Of a stretch of DNA of 64,000 nucleotides, positions 8,707-19,600 are shown piece by piece (the first letter of the stretch is position 1; each line of letters opens with the position of its first letter). The notes under the pieces were generated by a model. That model searched no databases, had not been told where the DNA came from, and was given only the letters and a program-made list of their open reading frames with translations. The position numbers were made by a program, and so were the translations under genes. Source of the stretch: Sipunculus nudus (taxonomy: Eukaryota > Annelida > Sipuncula > Golfingiida > Sipunculidae). The stretch is taken from assembly GCA_026874595.1 (NCBI GenBank), contig CM049319.1, forward strand, positions 19,263,101-19,327,100, read 5' to 3'.

Positions 8707-8742
8707 GGCAGCGGACCTAAAGTTGTCTGTCTGTCCGCTGCC
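8707..8742. repeat. 5' UTR large-loop hairpin 2, copy A1
   Basis: Stem GGCAGCGGAC/GTCCGCTGCC (10 bp, perfect) around the same 16-nt loop as hairpin 1. Relative to hairpin 1 two stem pairs differ, and both arms changed together (T-A to C-G, G-C to A-T). Other copies: 15743-15778, 19509-19544, 20202-20237 and 25674-25709. Confidence 0.7.
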
Positions 8743-8762
8743 AGGTCGATCAGTGATTGATT

Positions 8763-8811
8763 AGTCCTAAATAGGACTGTTGGGGGGGGGGGGGGAGTCC
8801 TAAAAAGGACT
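8763..8811. promoter_or_regulatory. Pair of AGTCCT(N4)AGGACT palindromes flanking a G-run, copy A1
   Basis: Palindromes at 8763-8778 (spacer AAAT) and 8796-8811 (spacer AAAA), each followed by GTTGGGGG. The G-run between them is long here and short in A2 (palindromes 15799-15814 and 15826-15841), where the second spacer is AAAG. The pair is also present in A3 and A4. Confidence 0.6.
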
Positions 8812-9579
8812 GTTGGGGGTCTTGTCTGGTCTGTCTGGAGCTGTCCCGGTGTAGGTCTGGGTAGTCGTCTTGGAAGTTGCTGTCAGTGGGCGGATGGGGT
8901 GTGCGCTCGTCTGGGTGCCCTCTATTCTTCCGCTGGTGGTGTGGGGGGGCTGCCGCAGTACTTGCGCGTCGGTGTCGGATGCTGCTGTTGGTGGTTGTCA
9001 GGGGTAGTAGTTGTCCTTGGTGGGGGTGGGGGGGCCGTAGATTTCTTTATAATTTTTTATAAGTATCACATGGGATTTTTTAAGAAAATACCTCATGATC
9101 ATTTACCCTTATATTGTCCTAAATGAGATATCTATATGAGATATCTTTATAGTTAGAAATCTAGCCGGCCGGTGGAGCTCTCAGTTTGTACTTTTATATT
9201 AAGTATCACATAAATATTTATAAGAAATATTTACGATCATGTACTTTTATAGGAAATACTTATAAGAAGTATTTTTATATAAGCGCAGACTGAGAGAAAA
9301 AGGGGGCGGGGGTAGTTGAGGCTAGTGGCGGCATCAGTTTCCATCCACTTGCTAGTGGCCGGCTTCAGTTTCCATGCCACTGGTCTGCCGGAGATGCTGT
9401 AAATTACTAATAAGATCTATAATTATACCTTATATCTGAGCGTCGGATAACCAGATATTTCGTCGATATTGTGAAAAATACAAAAACAAAAGGGAGAAAA
9501 ACCGGTAAAAATCATAAAAAACGTGGGTTAGTGTGCATGAAAAAATGATGAGTGGGGTGGTGTATTAACATGAATTGTG

Positions 9580-9609
<30 letters not shown>

Positions 9610-9615
<6 letters not shown>

Positions 9616-12178
9616 TTAATGGTGTATAAAACAGCATGGTGCATTTTTTGTACATGGGTTTAGTATGGCTCTATTCTAATTGGGGGTGTATTAGTATTGG
9701 TTAGTGGATCGGTGTTGTGTCGGTGAATATGTATTTTCCAGAGTTGTGTCTTGTTTTAATCTCCGGCAATAATAGTGTCCCGGTTTGGGCACTTTGCCTT
9801 CGATTTGTGTTATTATTGTTCTTTAATAAAGTATTGTGTATTGCTGAGTATTAGTTGTTCTGTGTTCCTTGTAGTTTTTGTTTTTATTTTGTTTGGTTTT
9901 TATTTTATGGAAAGGTAAAACGCGTCTCGTCCGAGCCGGCGAATTACTCATCCCATATCAGGTGACTTTTAGGTGTGTTGTTTAATTGAAGATGTTATGA
10001 ATAAATCTCCGACAATAGTAGTGACCCGGTTTGGGCACTTTGTCTTTGATTTATGTCATTATTGTTCTTTATTAAAATATTGTGTATTCCTGAGTGTTAG
10101 TTGTTCTATGTTCCTTGTAGTTTTTGCTTTTATTCTGTTTGGTTTTTATTTTTATTTTTGTGGGAAGGTAAAACGCGTCTCGACCGAGCCTGCGAATTAC
10201 TCATCCCATATTTGGTGATGTTTGGTATGTTGTTCAATTGAAGATGTAATGAATAAATCTCAGACAATAGTAGTGACCCGGTTTGGGCACTTTGTCTTTG
10301 ATTCATGTTGTTGTGGGTTTTAATAAAGTTTTAGCTTAATATAAGGATGTTGTTTTGTTGTTTTTAAGGTGTTAGGGAGGTTGTATTTTTCTAGACTGGT
10401 AAGTGGATGTTTTTGGGCGGGGGCGGTTTTCGCTCTTTTATGTGCTCTCTAATTTTTGTGTTTGTACTGGGAGGGGGGGGGGAGGACGAGTGTAGTGAGG
10501 TTTGTTTACTATGAGAGTTGTGTTTTTTGTTCGTGTGTGGTTTTTCTTTGTTGTCATGTCGGGGCGAGTGCTTTATTTTATTTTGAGTGTGGGTTTTATT
10601 ATCGTTTTGTTAGGAAATGGGTGGTTTTTGTGGTTTATTTTTATTGTTATATTGTTTGGGAGTCGGTTTGGTCGGGGGGCGGGGCTGATATGTTAATTAG
10701 GGGATGCCAGCTGCAGGGGAGTACAGGTATTGTGTTCCTCTGCAGCTAGGATCCGATGATTAATTGATGGTCGGGGTGTTTTTTCTATTTTCCTATGCCT
10801 AATAGTTTTAAAGATATTTATTTATTTTCGTCAAAATTTCGTAGGGTTTTAGTATGGATAGAGTTTTTTGGGTTCCGTAAATTTCGAGTTTCTATCATTA
10901 TTTCAAGTATGTTTGTTTCGTTCCTAAACTTTGTACGGGCCGTAGTTTTGATGAAAAGTTTTGTATGAAAGGATGGGGCGTATTCGAGGGTCGTGGGTCA
11001 ATTAATGTAGGTCGCGGCCCCGGCCTAGTGCCATGGCTTGACCTGTTGGTTGATTATTGTGTTTTGTAGTATGTAAAACAGGGGATGCCAGCTGCAGCGG
11101 GGTAAGTTGTGTACCCGCCGCAGCTAGGATCCGATGTTTGATTGATGATCTGGGTGTTTTTTCTAATTTTCTGGGCCTGATATTTCTTATGATTTTTATT
11201 ATTTTTCGACGTAATTTCGTGAAACTCGGGAATGGATAAAGTTTAGTGTGTCCTGTTAATTTGGAGTTTCTATTACTGTTTTAAGTGCGTAAATTTTGTT
11301 CCTGAAATTTGTACGGGCCGATGTTCAGTAACTAATTTGTGTGGAGGGATGGGATGTCTTAGGGGTCAATTAATGTAGGTTGCGGCCCCTACCTAGTGCC
11401 TTGGCCTGACCTGTTAATTGATGTTTAAAGCGTGTTGTTTACCAAACAGGGGATGCCGGCTGCAGCGGGATAAGCATTGTTCCCGCCGCAGCTAGGATCC
11501 GATGCTTAGTTGATGGTCGGGCCGGTTTTTACTGATTTTGGCATTAATTTTTTTCCAAAATTTCTATTTTTATTTGCCGAAACTTCTTAATGTTTAAGTC
11601 TAGGGCGGGTTCTGTGGGTTTTGAGGGAATTGGGGTTGTATTTTATTTTCTAGTTTGTTAATTTGGTTGCTAAAGTTGGTACGGGGCGTTGTTTCGCTTA
11701 TAATTTTTGGAGGGTCGGGGAGTGATTTTTCTTTAGTTTTGAACCTTATGTAAACTCGTTAATATTTGGTTTTTAATTTAGAAATTTGGGGGAGTGGAAG
11801 ATTTTAGAAAGTTCTTTAGGTTTTCGCTATAATTTTGGGCTTTGGGGAATAATAGGTTGGTTAATTTTGGGGGTGAAATGGATACGGGCCTTAGTTGTGC
11901 TTAATTGATTGTGGAGACCTTGTATGCAAATTAGGGGATGCCAGCTGCAGGGGTCTAATTTACCTCTGCAGATTCGATCCCCTTGTTGCTCGAAGGTCGG
12001 GGTGTGTTGAATGGAGGTCAGGTCGGTTTACAGGTGCGGGGTCGCGACCCATATTGCTGACCTCTTGTTTTTGTGAGTGTTGGGTTCTGTGTTGTGTGTA
12101 TCCGTTGAGAAGGCTTGTTGGTGTAGTTTTTTGGATGTTTAATATATAGTTTATTTGTTTTATTAATTATTTACTATG
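9610..12178 (-). other. 3' UTR of copy A2
   Basis: Same layout as in A1: the ~250-bp repeats, the variable G-run near 10472-10480, and the four stem-loop-headed repeats (first near 10702, fourth near 11937). It is a few percent different from A1, and the fourth stem-loop keeps GCCAGCTGC where A1 has GCCCGCTGC. No gene seen. Confidence 0.6.
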
Positions 12179-15052
12179 TTATTGTTGATTTTGTCCTTCT
12201 AGAATGTAATCTAGAGGGGACTTTATTTTTATATTGTTTTTTGGTTGTGTGTAATCGTGTTGATATTTAAGTAATTTTATTGTGTCCAGTTCTTTTATTC
12301 TTTCATAGGAGTTTGTTGCTTGTTCTTTTAAATATTCAGTGATTTTGGGGGTGTTTGTTTTTTCTCTTAATTCGTCTGTTTTTCTTAGTTTGTGTGTTCT
12401 GAGAATGGCTCTCAGTGCTTTATTTTGTGTGATTTCTAATTTATTTAACATTGTTTTTCCTGCGCCTAGGAACGCAATGGACCCATATGTGCCTATAGGG
12501 CGGATCCATTGTTTGTACAGGTAGCTGGCCGTTTCTGTTTTCGGTCCGTCATGTTTGTAGCACAGAGCTTTTAGAATATTTACTCTGTTCCACATTCTTT
12601 GGATTATATTTTCGATGTGTGGTTTCCAGGTGGCTCTTGAGTCGAATGTTACACCTAGAAATTTTGCCTCTTTGTGTTCTTTGAGGTCCTCTCCTAATAA
12701 TTCTAGGGGCTCGAAATATTTGGGTTTTTTAGCTTTTGTGAATAAAACAGTTTGTGTTTTTGAGGGGTTTAAGCGGACTCTCCAGTCGTCGCACCAATCT
12801 TCTATTCTTTGTAATTGGGCCTGTACTTTATTTCTGGAGTATTTTGGGTTCGTGTCGGTCGACCAGATGGCGATGTCGTCAGCGTATTGTGATACGCATA
12901 GTTGTTGTCCTGATTTGGGGATGTCATTTACATACATTATGTATAGTAGAGGGCTGAGAACAGAGCCCTGGGGGGTCCCTGCTTTAAGAGTTATTTCCTG
13001 TGATAGGGTCCCTTTAACTTTTACTCTAAGTGTCCTGTTGTGTAAAAAGGATGAAATTAGTCTGATTATTTTATTTGGTAGATGGGATTTCATTATTTTG
13101 TATCTGATTCCGTCGGACCATACGGAGTCAAAAGCCTTTTCCACATCGAGGAATGTGGCCAGGGTATATTGACTCCGTTTAAAACCTGTGGTTATTGATT
13201 GGCTAAGTCGGAGGATGTGGTCGGTGGTGGATCTGCCCGCTCTGAACCCGGACTGATCTTGGTTAAAAAATGGGCCCCCCAATTCGGGAGGTCGGTTGTC
13301 CAAAAACGTGGTTATCCTATTTTTTAGGATTTTTTCAAATAATTTTCCTATGCAGGGGAGTAAGCTGATAGGTTTGAAATTTGTTGGTTTGTCTTGTGTT
13401 TTGCCGGGTTTTGGAATCATTGTGACTACGGCTTTTTTCCAGTCGTCTGGGAAGTATCCCCAGTTAATGCAGAGTGTGTATAATTTCGCTATTCTTTCTA
13501 AACAGGTGTCGGGGAGTTTTTTTAATATTACGTAGTTGATGTTGTCTGCGCCTGGGGCTGATTTTCCCTTGGCTGTTTTAAGTGCGCGTTTTATTTCAAT
13601 TAGCGCAACGGGCCTGACTGCGGGGTTATTATCATCTGTTTCATTTATTTGTGTTTGTAATGGTTTGAATAAAATCGGGTTGTTTTCTATAGTTTCAGTA
13701 ACTGTATCATAGAGTTCTTCATTAAAATCTTCATCTTCTGGTGTTGTGTGTATTTTTTCCAGGGTGTTCGCGAATAAGTCTGCTTTGCTTTGTGGGGTTT
13801 CGGCTACGGAGCCGTCGGGTTTTAACAGTGGTTGGGATTGCCCTGTGCTGGGATTTGTTCTTGTGTTTGAATATTGTTTGAATTTGTTCCAAAATTGTTT
13901 TGTGTTTGTTTTATCATCTAAGCTATTTATGTAGTCTGTCCATTGTGTGCGTTTTTGTTCTAGGATAGCTTTTTGTGTTAGTTTATTTATTCTATTATAT
14001 AGATGGTTCGCTTCGGCCGTGCGGGTCCGTTTTTGATAATTTCGGACTCGGCGACGCAGTTTTACAAGTTCCCTGATTCTGGGCGTGAAGTGCCACCAGT
14101 TTCTATTTTTATTTATTTTTTCGGGCGCTACTATATTAATAGCTTCGGTGATGGACTGGGTCATCTCGTATGTCAGGTTATCGATCTGGAGGTGGGTAAT
14201 AACATCCGCCTCGTCAGGATCGGTCATTTTTTCGTCCGTGTATTTTTGGAATTTTCTCCAGTCTGCGTTTTTCAGGTCTCTGAATTTTTTGGGGGGCGCG
14301 ACCTGTGGTGCCCAGTTTATATCTAAATGGATTGGGAGATGATCTGAACCTATATCCTCTCCCACATAGTATTCAGAACTTAAAGCTAATTCTGGCGTGG
14401 CTAGAGCGAGGTCTAGTATATTCCACGCTCCGTTTGCGGTGTTAAAGTAAGTCGGGTTTTCGTCATTTAATAGTATTAAATTACCGTCTGAGAGTTCATT
14501 CATTAATATCCTCCCAGACTCGTTTGTGTATCGCGCTCCGTAGTTTTCATGAGGGGCGTTCAGGTCTCCGAGGATTATGTAATTTTTACTGTTATTTCTG
14601 ATTTTTTTGAATATTTGCGGTTGTAATTTGTTTTGTGGCGGATTGTAATAAACTATTATATCTAGGGGGGAGGTTGTGTTTTGTTCATTGTTTATGCGCA
14701 CGGAGAGAGCTTCTGCTTTAAAATGCCCGAACCATTTGTTTATAGTATAGTTTAGTTGTCTGTCTATACAAATGGCCGTGCCCCCTCCGGCTCCTGTTTT
14801 TCTGTCTGCTCTGATTAAGTCATAGGGTCCCATCGAGAAATGGGTGCCTGGTTTGAGTTTTGTTTCTGTTATCAGAGCAATTTGTATGTTGTTTCTTGTT
14901 AAATAATTTAATAAACTTTGTTTTTTGGTGGTGAGACTGTTTGTGTTAATGTGAATGATCTTGAGTTTGTCGTTTGGGGTGTTAGTTGGGGGGCTAGTGT
15001 TATCTATATTATTATTTACAATATTGAATGCTATTTTTTTGGGTTGTTTCAG
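12179..15052 (-). CDS. Family A ORF2, copy A2: endonuclease and reverse transcriptase, intact
   Basis: Near-identical to the A1 protein, with scattered substitutions, and with all endonuclease and RT motifs present (GDLNAPH, SDHLPI, GTPQGS, YADD). The frame is open through the junction region. The ORF1 stop is TGA here (15051-15049), and the overlapping ORF2-frame codon is CTG (15052-15050), where A1 has TAA and ATA. The first AUG is at 14833, again within the endonuclease. With ORF1 gone, this copy could make ORF2p only if that protein can be started without the upstream frame. Both the -1 relation and the stop position are kept in this more diverged copy, which supports a start at the overlap. 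Confidence 0.88.
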   Translation of the reverse strand: MKQPKKIAFNIVNNNIDNTSPPTNTPNDKLKIIHINTNSLTTKKQSLLNYLTRNNIQIALITETKLKPGTHFSMGPYDLIRADRKTGAGGGTAICIDRQLNYTINKWFGHFKAEALSVRINNEQNTTSPLDIIVYYNPPQNKLQPQIFKKIRNNSKNYIILGDLNAPHENYGARYTNESGRILMNELSDGNLILLNDENPTYFNTANGAWNILDLALATPELALSSEYYVGEDIGSDHLPIHLDINWAPQVAPPKKFRDLKNADWRKFQKYTDEKMTDPDEADVITHLQIDNLTYEMTQSITEAINIVAPEKINKNRNWWHFTPRIRELVKLRRRVRNYQKRTRTAEANHLYNRINKLTQKAILEQKRTQWTDYINSLDDKTNTKQFWNKFKQYSNTRTNPSTGQSQPLLKPDGSVAETPQSKADLFANTLEKIHTTPEDEDFNEELYDTVTETIENNPILFKPLQTQINETDDNNPAVRPVALIEIKRALKTAKGKSAPGADNINYVILKKLPDTCLERIAKLYTLCINWGYFPDDWKKAVVTMIPKPGKTQDKPTNFKPISLLPCIGKLFEKILKNRITTFLDNRPPELGGPFFNQDQSGFRAGRSTTDHILRLSQSITTGFKRSQYTLATFLDVEKAFDSVWSDGIRYKIMKSHLPNKIIRLISSFLHNRTLRVKVKGTLSQEITLKAGTPQGSVLSPLLYIMYVNDIPKSGQQLCVSQYADDIAIWSTDTNPKYSRNKVQAQLQRIEDWCDDWRVRLNPSKTQTVLFTKAKKPKYFEPLELLGEDLKEHKEAKFLGVTFDSRATWKPHIENIIQRMWNRVNILKALCYKHDGPKTETASYLYKQWIRPIGTYGSIAFLGAGKTMLNKLEITQNKALRAILRTHKLRKTDELREKTNTPKITEYLKEQATNSYERIKELDTIKLLKYQHDYTQPKNNIKIKSPLDYILEGQNQQ

Positions 15053-15139
15053 CGGGATAAGGCAGGAAATTCCTGTCTGTAAAGACTGTTATTTTGTTTA
15101 GTTTTCATTATATTTGCTTCAACAGTGCGTGGATGCACT
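15049..15139 (-). pseudogene. ORF1 C-terminal stub of copy A2
   Basis: About 30 codons corresponding to the ORF1 end in A1 (6027-6116), ending abruptly at GGATGCACT and followed by the 5' UTR tract. The stretch 14,930-15,130 is clearly more diverged from A1 than the rest of A2, so this part may come from another subfamily. Confidence 0.6.
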
Positions 15140-16613
15140 ACGGACTAGACTAGACTAGAACTAGTATTTTGAGTCACTAGACAGACACGGTTGAGGTGGT
15201 CTGGGACCACCGCCCCGGCCTGTCTCTTTAGACTATAATTTTGATGTCGAAAATTGCCACACAAGCCAAGCCAAGGAGCCGCGAAAGCCACCAGCACGCA
15301 CCCGCACCGGTGACCGTGAAAGCTACATCATCCACACCCACAAAGCCCCGAGCGGGCCACTCACCGCACGGATATCAGCAGCAAAGCCGCTGCCCCCACG
15401 ACCCCGGTCGCGAGCGACATCCCCGAGCAGAATGCGCACCACAACAGAGAGACCCCAACACAAGCAGGGAAACCCAGATCGCCGCCAGAACAACCTCTAC
15501 CGCGAAGAGCCGGACTTCCTGTGACTTGGATCGGGCAGGCTGTCTTGGCTTGGTCTTCAGCTGGTCCCCGAGCAGTGGGCCTAAAGTTGTCTGTCTGCCC
15601 ACTGTCAGGGATTCTTGGCTTGTCTTGCTAGTCTTGACTTGGGTTCCGGCTGTCGGGGTGGTCTTGTCTTCTCTTGGCTTGTCCTAGGGCTACCAGTCTT
15701 GACTTGTCTTGAGGCTTGGTCTTGGGTCTTGGTCTTGTGGCAGGCAGCGGACCTAAAGTTGTCTGTCTGTCCGCTGCCAGGTCGATCAGTGATTGATTAG
15801 TCCTAAATAGGACTGTTGGGGGGTTAGTCCTAAAGAGGACTGTTGGGGGTCTTGTCTGGTCTGTCTGGAGCTGTCCCGGTGTAGGTCTGGGTAGTCGTCT
15901 TGGAAGTTGCTGTCAGTGGGCGGATGGGGTGTGCGCTCGTCTGGGTGCCCTCTAATCTTCCGCTGGTGGTGTAGGGGGGCTGCCGCAGGACTTGCGCGTC
16001 GGTGTCGGATGCTGCTGTTGGTGGTTGTCAGGGGTAGTAGTTGTCCTTGGTGGGGGTGGGGGGGGGGGGGGCCGTAGATTTCTTTATAATTTTATAAGTA
16101 TCACATGGGATTTTTTAAGAAAATACCTCATGATCATTTACCCTTATATTGGCCTAAATGAGATATCTATATGAGATATCTTTATAGTTAGAAATCTAGC
16201 CGGCCGGTGGAGCTCTCAGTTTGTACTTTTATATTAAGTATCACATAAATATTTATAAGAGATATTTACGATCATGTACTTTTATAGGAAATACTTATAA
16301 GAAGTATTTTTATATAAGCGCAGACTGAGAGAGGAGGGGCGGGGGTAGTTGAGGCTAGTGGCGGCATCAGTTTCCATCCACTTGCTAGTGGCCGGCTTCA
16401 GTTTCCATGCCACTGGTCTGCCGGAGATGCTGTAAATTACTAATAAAATCTGTAATTATATCTTATATATGAGCGTCGGATAACCAGATATTTCGTCGAT
16501 ATTGTGAAAAATACAAAAACAAAAGGGAGAAAAACCGGTAAAAATCATAAAAAACGTGGGTTAGTGTGCATGAAAAAATGATGAGTGAGGTGGTGTATTT
16601 ACATGGATTGTGC
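15140..16613 (-). promoter_or_regulatory. 5' UTR of copy A2
   Basis: Carries both large-loop hairpins (15573, 15743), two AGTCCT palindromes (15799, 15826), a longer G-run (to 16071) and the AT-rich 8-5-8 hairpin zone (about 16107-16310). The ORF1-proximal palindrome seen in A1 and A6 is lost with the deletion. No coding sequence supported. Confidence 0.6.
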
Positions 16614-19600
16614 TTTTTTTTTTTTTTTTTTTTGTTAAAAGTTAATGGTGTATAAAACAGCATGGTGCATTTTTTGTACATGGGTTTAGTATGGCTCTAT
16701 TCTAATTGGGGGTGTATTAGTATTGGTTAGTGGATCGGTGTTGTGTCGGTGAATATGTATTTTCCAGAGTTGTGTCTTGTTTTAATCTCCGGCAATAATA
16801 GTGTCCCGGTTTGGGCACTTTGCTTTCGATTTGTGTTATTATTGTTCTTTAATAAAGTATTGTGTATTGCTGAGTATTAATTGTTCTGTGTTCCTTGTAG
16901 TTTTTGCTTTTATTTTGTTTGGTTTTTATTTTATGGAAAGGTAAAACGCGTCTCGACCGAGCCGGCGAATTACTCATCCCATATCAGGTGACTTTAGGTG
17001 TGTTGTTTAATTGAAGATGTTATGAATAAATCTCCGACAATAGTAGTGACCCGGTTTGGGCACTTTGTCTTTGATTTATGTCATTATTGTTCTTTATTAA
17101 AATATTGTATATTACTGAGTGTTAGTTGTTCTATGTTCCTTGTAGTTTCTGCTTTTATTCTGTTTGGTTTTTATTTTTGTGGGAAGGTAAAACGCGTCTC
17201 GACCGAGCCTGCGAATTACTCATCCCATATTTGGTGATGTTTGGTATGTTGTTCAATTGAAGATGTAATGAATAAATCTCAGACAATAGTAGTGACCCGG
17301 TTTGGGCACTTTGTCTTTGATTCATGTTGTTGTGGGTTTTAATAAAGTTTTAGCTTAATATAAGGATGTTGTTTTGTTGTTTTTAAGGTGTTAGGGAGGT
17401 TGTATTTTTCTAGACTGGTAAGTGGATGTTTTTGGGCGGGGGCGGTTTGCGCTCTTTTATATGCTCTCTAATTTTGTGTTTGTACTGGGAGGGGGGGGGG
17501 GGGGGGACGAGTGTAGTGAGGTTTGTTTACTGTGAGAGTTGTGTTTTTTGTTCGTGTGTGGTTTTTCTTTGTTGTCATGTCGGGGCGAGTGCTTTATTTT
17601 ATTTTGAGTGTGGGTTTTATTATCGTTTTGTTAGGAAATGGGTGGTTTTTGTGGTTTATTTTTATTGTTATATTGTTTGGGAGTCGGTTTGGTCGGGGGG
17701 CGGGGCTGATATGTTAATTAGGGGATGCCAGCTGCAGGGGAGTACAGGTATTGTGTTCCTCTGCAGCTAGGATCCGATGATTAATTGATGGTCGGGGTGT
17801 TTTTTCTATTTTCCTATGCCTAATAGTTTTAAAGATATTTATTTATTTTCGTCAAAATTTCGTAGGGTTTTAGTATGGATAGAGTTTTATGGGTTCCGTA
17901 AATTTCGAGTTTCTATTATTATTTCAAGTATGTTTGTTTCGTTCCTAAACTTTGTACGGGCCGTAGTTTTGATGAAAAGTTTGTATGAAAGGATGGGGCG
18001 TATTCGAGGGTCGTGGGTCAATTAATGAAGGTCGCGGCCCCGGCCTGGTGCCATGGCTTGACCTGTTGGTTGATTGTTGTGTTTTGTAGTATGTAAAACA
18101 GGGGATGCCAGCTGCAGCGGGGTAAGTTGTGTACCCGCCGCAGCTAGGATCCGATGTTTGATTGATGGTCTGGGTGTTTTTTCTAATTTTCTGGGCCTGA
18201 TATTTCTTATGATTTTTATTATTTTTCGACGTAATTTCGTGAAACTCGGGAATGGATAAAGTTTAGTGTGTCCTGTTAATTTGGAGTTTCTATTACTATT
18301 TTAAGTGCGTAAATTTTGTTCCTGAAATTTGTACGGGCCGATGTTCAGTAACTAATTTGTGTGGAGGGATGGGATGTCTTAGGGGTCAATTAATGTAGGT
18401 TGCGGCCCCTACCTAGTGCCTTGGCCTGACCTGTTAATTGATGTTTAATGCGTGTTGTTTACCAAACAGGGGATGCCAGCTGCAGCGGGATAAGCATTGT
18501 TCCCGCCGTAGCTAGGATCCGATGCTTAGTTGATGGTCGGGCCGGTTTTTACTGATTTTGGCATTTATTTTTTTTCCAAAATTTCTATTTTTATTTGCCG
18601 AAACTTCTTAATGTTTAAGTCTAGGGCGGGTTCTGTGGGTTTTGAGGGAATTGGGGTTGTATTTTATTTTCTAGTTTGTTAATTTGGTTGCTAAAGTTGG
18701 TACGGGGCGTTGTTTCGCTTATAAATTTTGGAGGGTCGGGGAGTGATTTTTCTTTAGTTTTGAACCTTATGTAAACTCGTTAATATTTGGTTTTTAATTT
18801 AGAAATTTGGGGGAGTGGAGGATTTTAGAAAGTTCTTTAGGTTTTCGCTATAATTTTGGGTTTTGGGGAATAATAGGTTGGTTAATTTTGGGGGTGAAAT
18901 GGATACGGACTAGACTAGACTAGAACTAGTATTTTGAGTCACTAGACAGACACGGTTGAGGTGGTCTGGGACCACCGCCCCGGCCTGTCTCTTTAGACTA
19001 TAATTTTGATGTCGAAAATTGCCACACAAGCCAAGCCAAGGAGCCGCGAAAGCCACCAGCACGGACCCGCACCGGTGATCGTGAAAGCTACATCATCCAC
19101 ACCCACAAAGCCCCGAGCGGGCCACCCACCGCACGGATATCAGCAGCAAAGCCGCTGCCCCCACGACCCCGGCCGCGAGCGACATCCCCGAGCAGAATGC
19201 GCACCACAACAGAGAGACCCCAACACAAGCAGGGAAACCCAGACCACCGCCCGAACAACCTCTACCGCGAAGAGCCGGACTTCCTGTGACTTGGATCGGG
19301 CAGGCTGTCTTGGCTTGGTCTTCGGCTGGTCCCCGAGCAGTGGGCCTAAAGTTGTCTGTCTGCCCACTGTCAGGGATTCTTGGCTTGTCTTGCTAGTCTT
19401 GACTTGGGTTCCGGCTGTCGGGGTGGTCTTGTCTTCTTCTTGGCTTGTCCTAGGGCTACCAGTCTTGACTTGTCTTGAGGCTTGGTCTTGGGTCTTGGTC
19501 TTGTGGCAGGCAGCGGACCTAAAGTTGTCTGTCTGTCCGCTGCCAGGTCGATCAGTGATTGATTAGTCCTAAATAGGACTGTTGGGGGGTTAGTCCTAAA

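Larger units (their letters stand above)
548..9580 (-). mobile_element. Family A non-LTR retrotransposon, copy A1 (near full length)
   Basis: About 9.0 kb, read right to left: 5' UTR 7650-9580, ORF1 6027-7649, ORF2 3151-6030, long 3' UTR 571-3150, and a poly(A) tail seen as 23 T at 548-570. The ORF1/ORF2 layout, APE-type endonuclease, reverse transcriptase and absence of LTRs place it in the Jockey-like LINEs. The coding strand is A/C-rich and the plus strand strongly T/G-rich. It is flanked head to tail by copies of the same family, so no target-site duplication can be assigned. ORF2 is open and ORF1 has one stop codon. Confidence 0.85.
7650..9580 (-). promoter_or_regulatory. 5' UTR of copy A1
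   Basis: About 1.9 kb upstream of ORF1. From ORF1 outward it contains: a first AGTCCT palindrome (7888-7903); a TAGACTAG/TAGATAGA tract (8106-8135) where several other copies have breakpoints; a CTTG-rich stretch with two large-loop hairpins (8537-8568, 8707-8742); two more AGTCCT palindromes; a G-run ending at 9034; and an AT-rich end with four 21-bp hairpins. Jockey-type elements usually use an internal Pol II promoter here, but I see no defined promoter. A 148-codon plus-strand frame (8205-8651) is treated as chance. Confidence 0.6.
9581..16613 (-). mobile_element. Family A copy A2: ORF2 intact, ORF1 deleted
   Basis: About 7.0 kb. Tail poly(T) 9581-9609, 3' UTR 9610-12178, ORF2 12179-15052, a stub of ORF1 to about 15139, then a junction straight into the 5' UTR at the TAGACTAG tract, and 5' UTR to 16613. 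Relative to A1 about 2 kb is missing, including almost all of ORF1. The copy keeps its far 5' end, so it is an internal deletion and not a standard 5' truncation. Confidence 0.8.
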
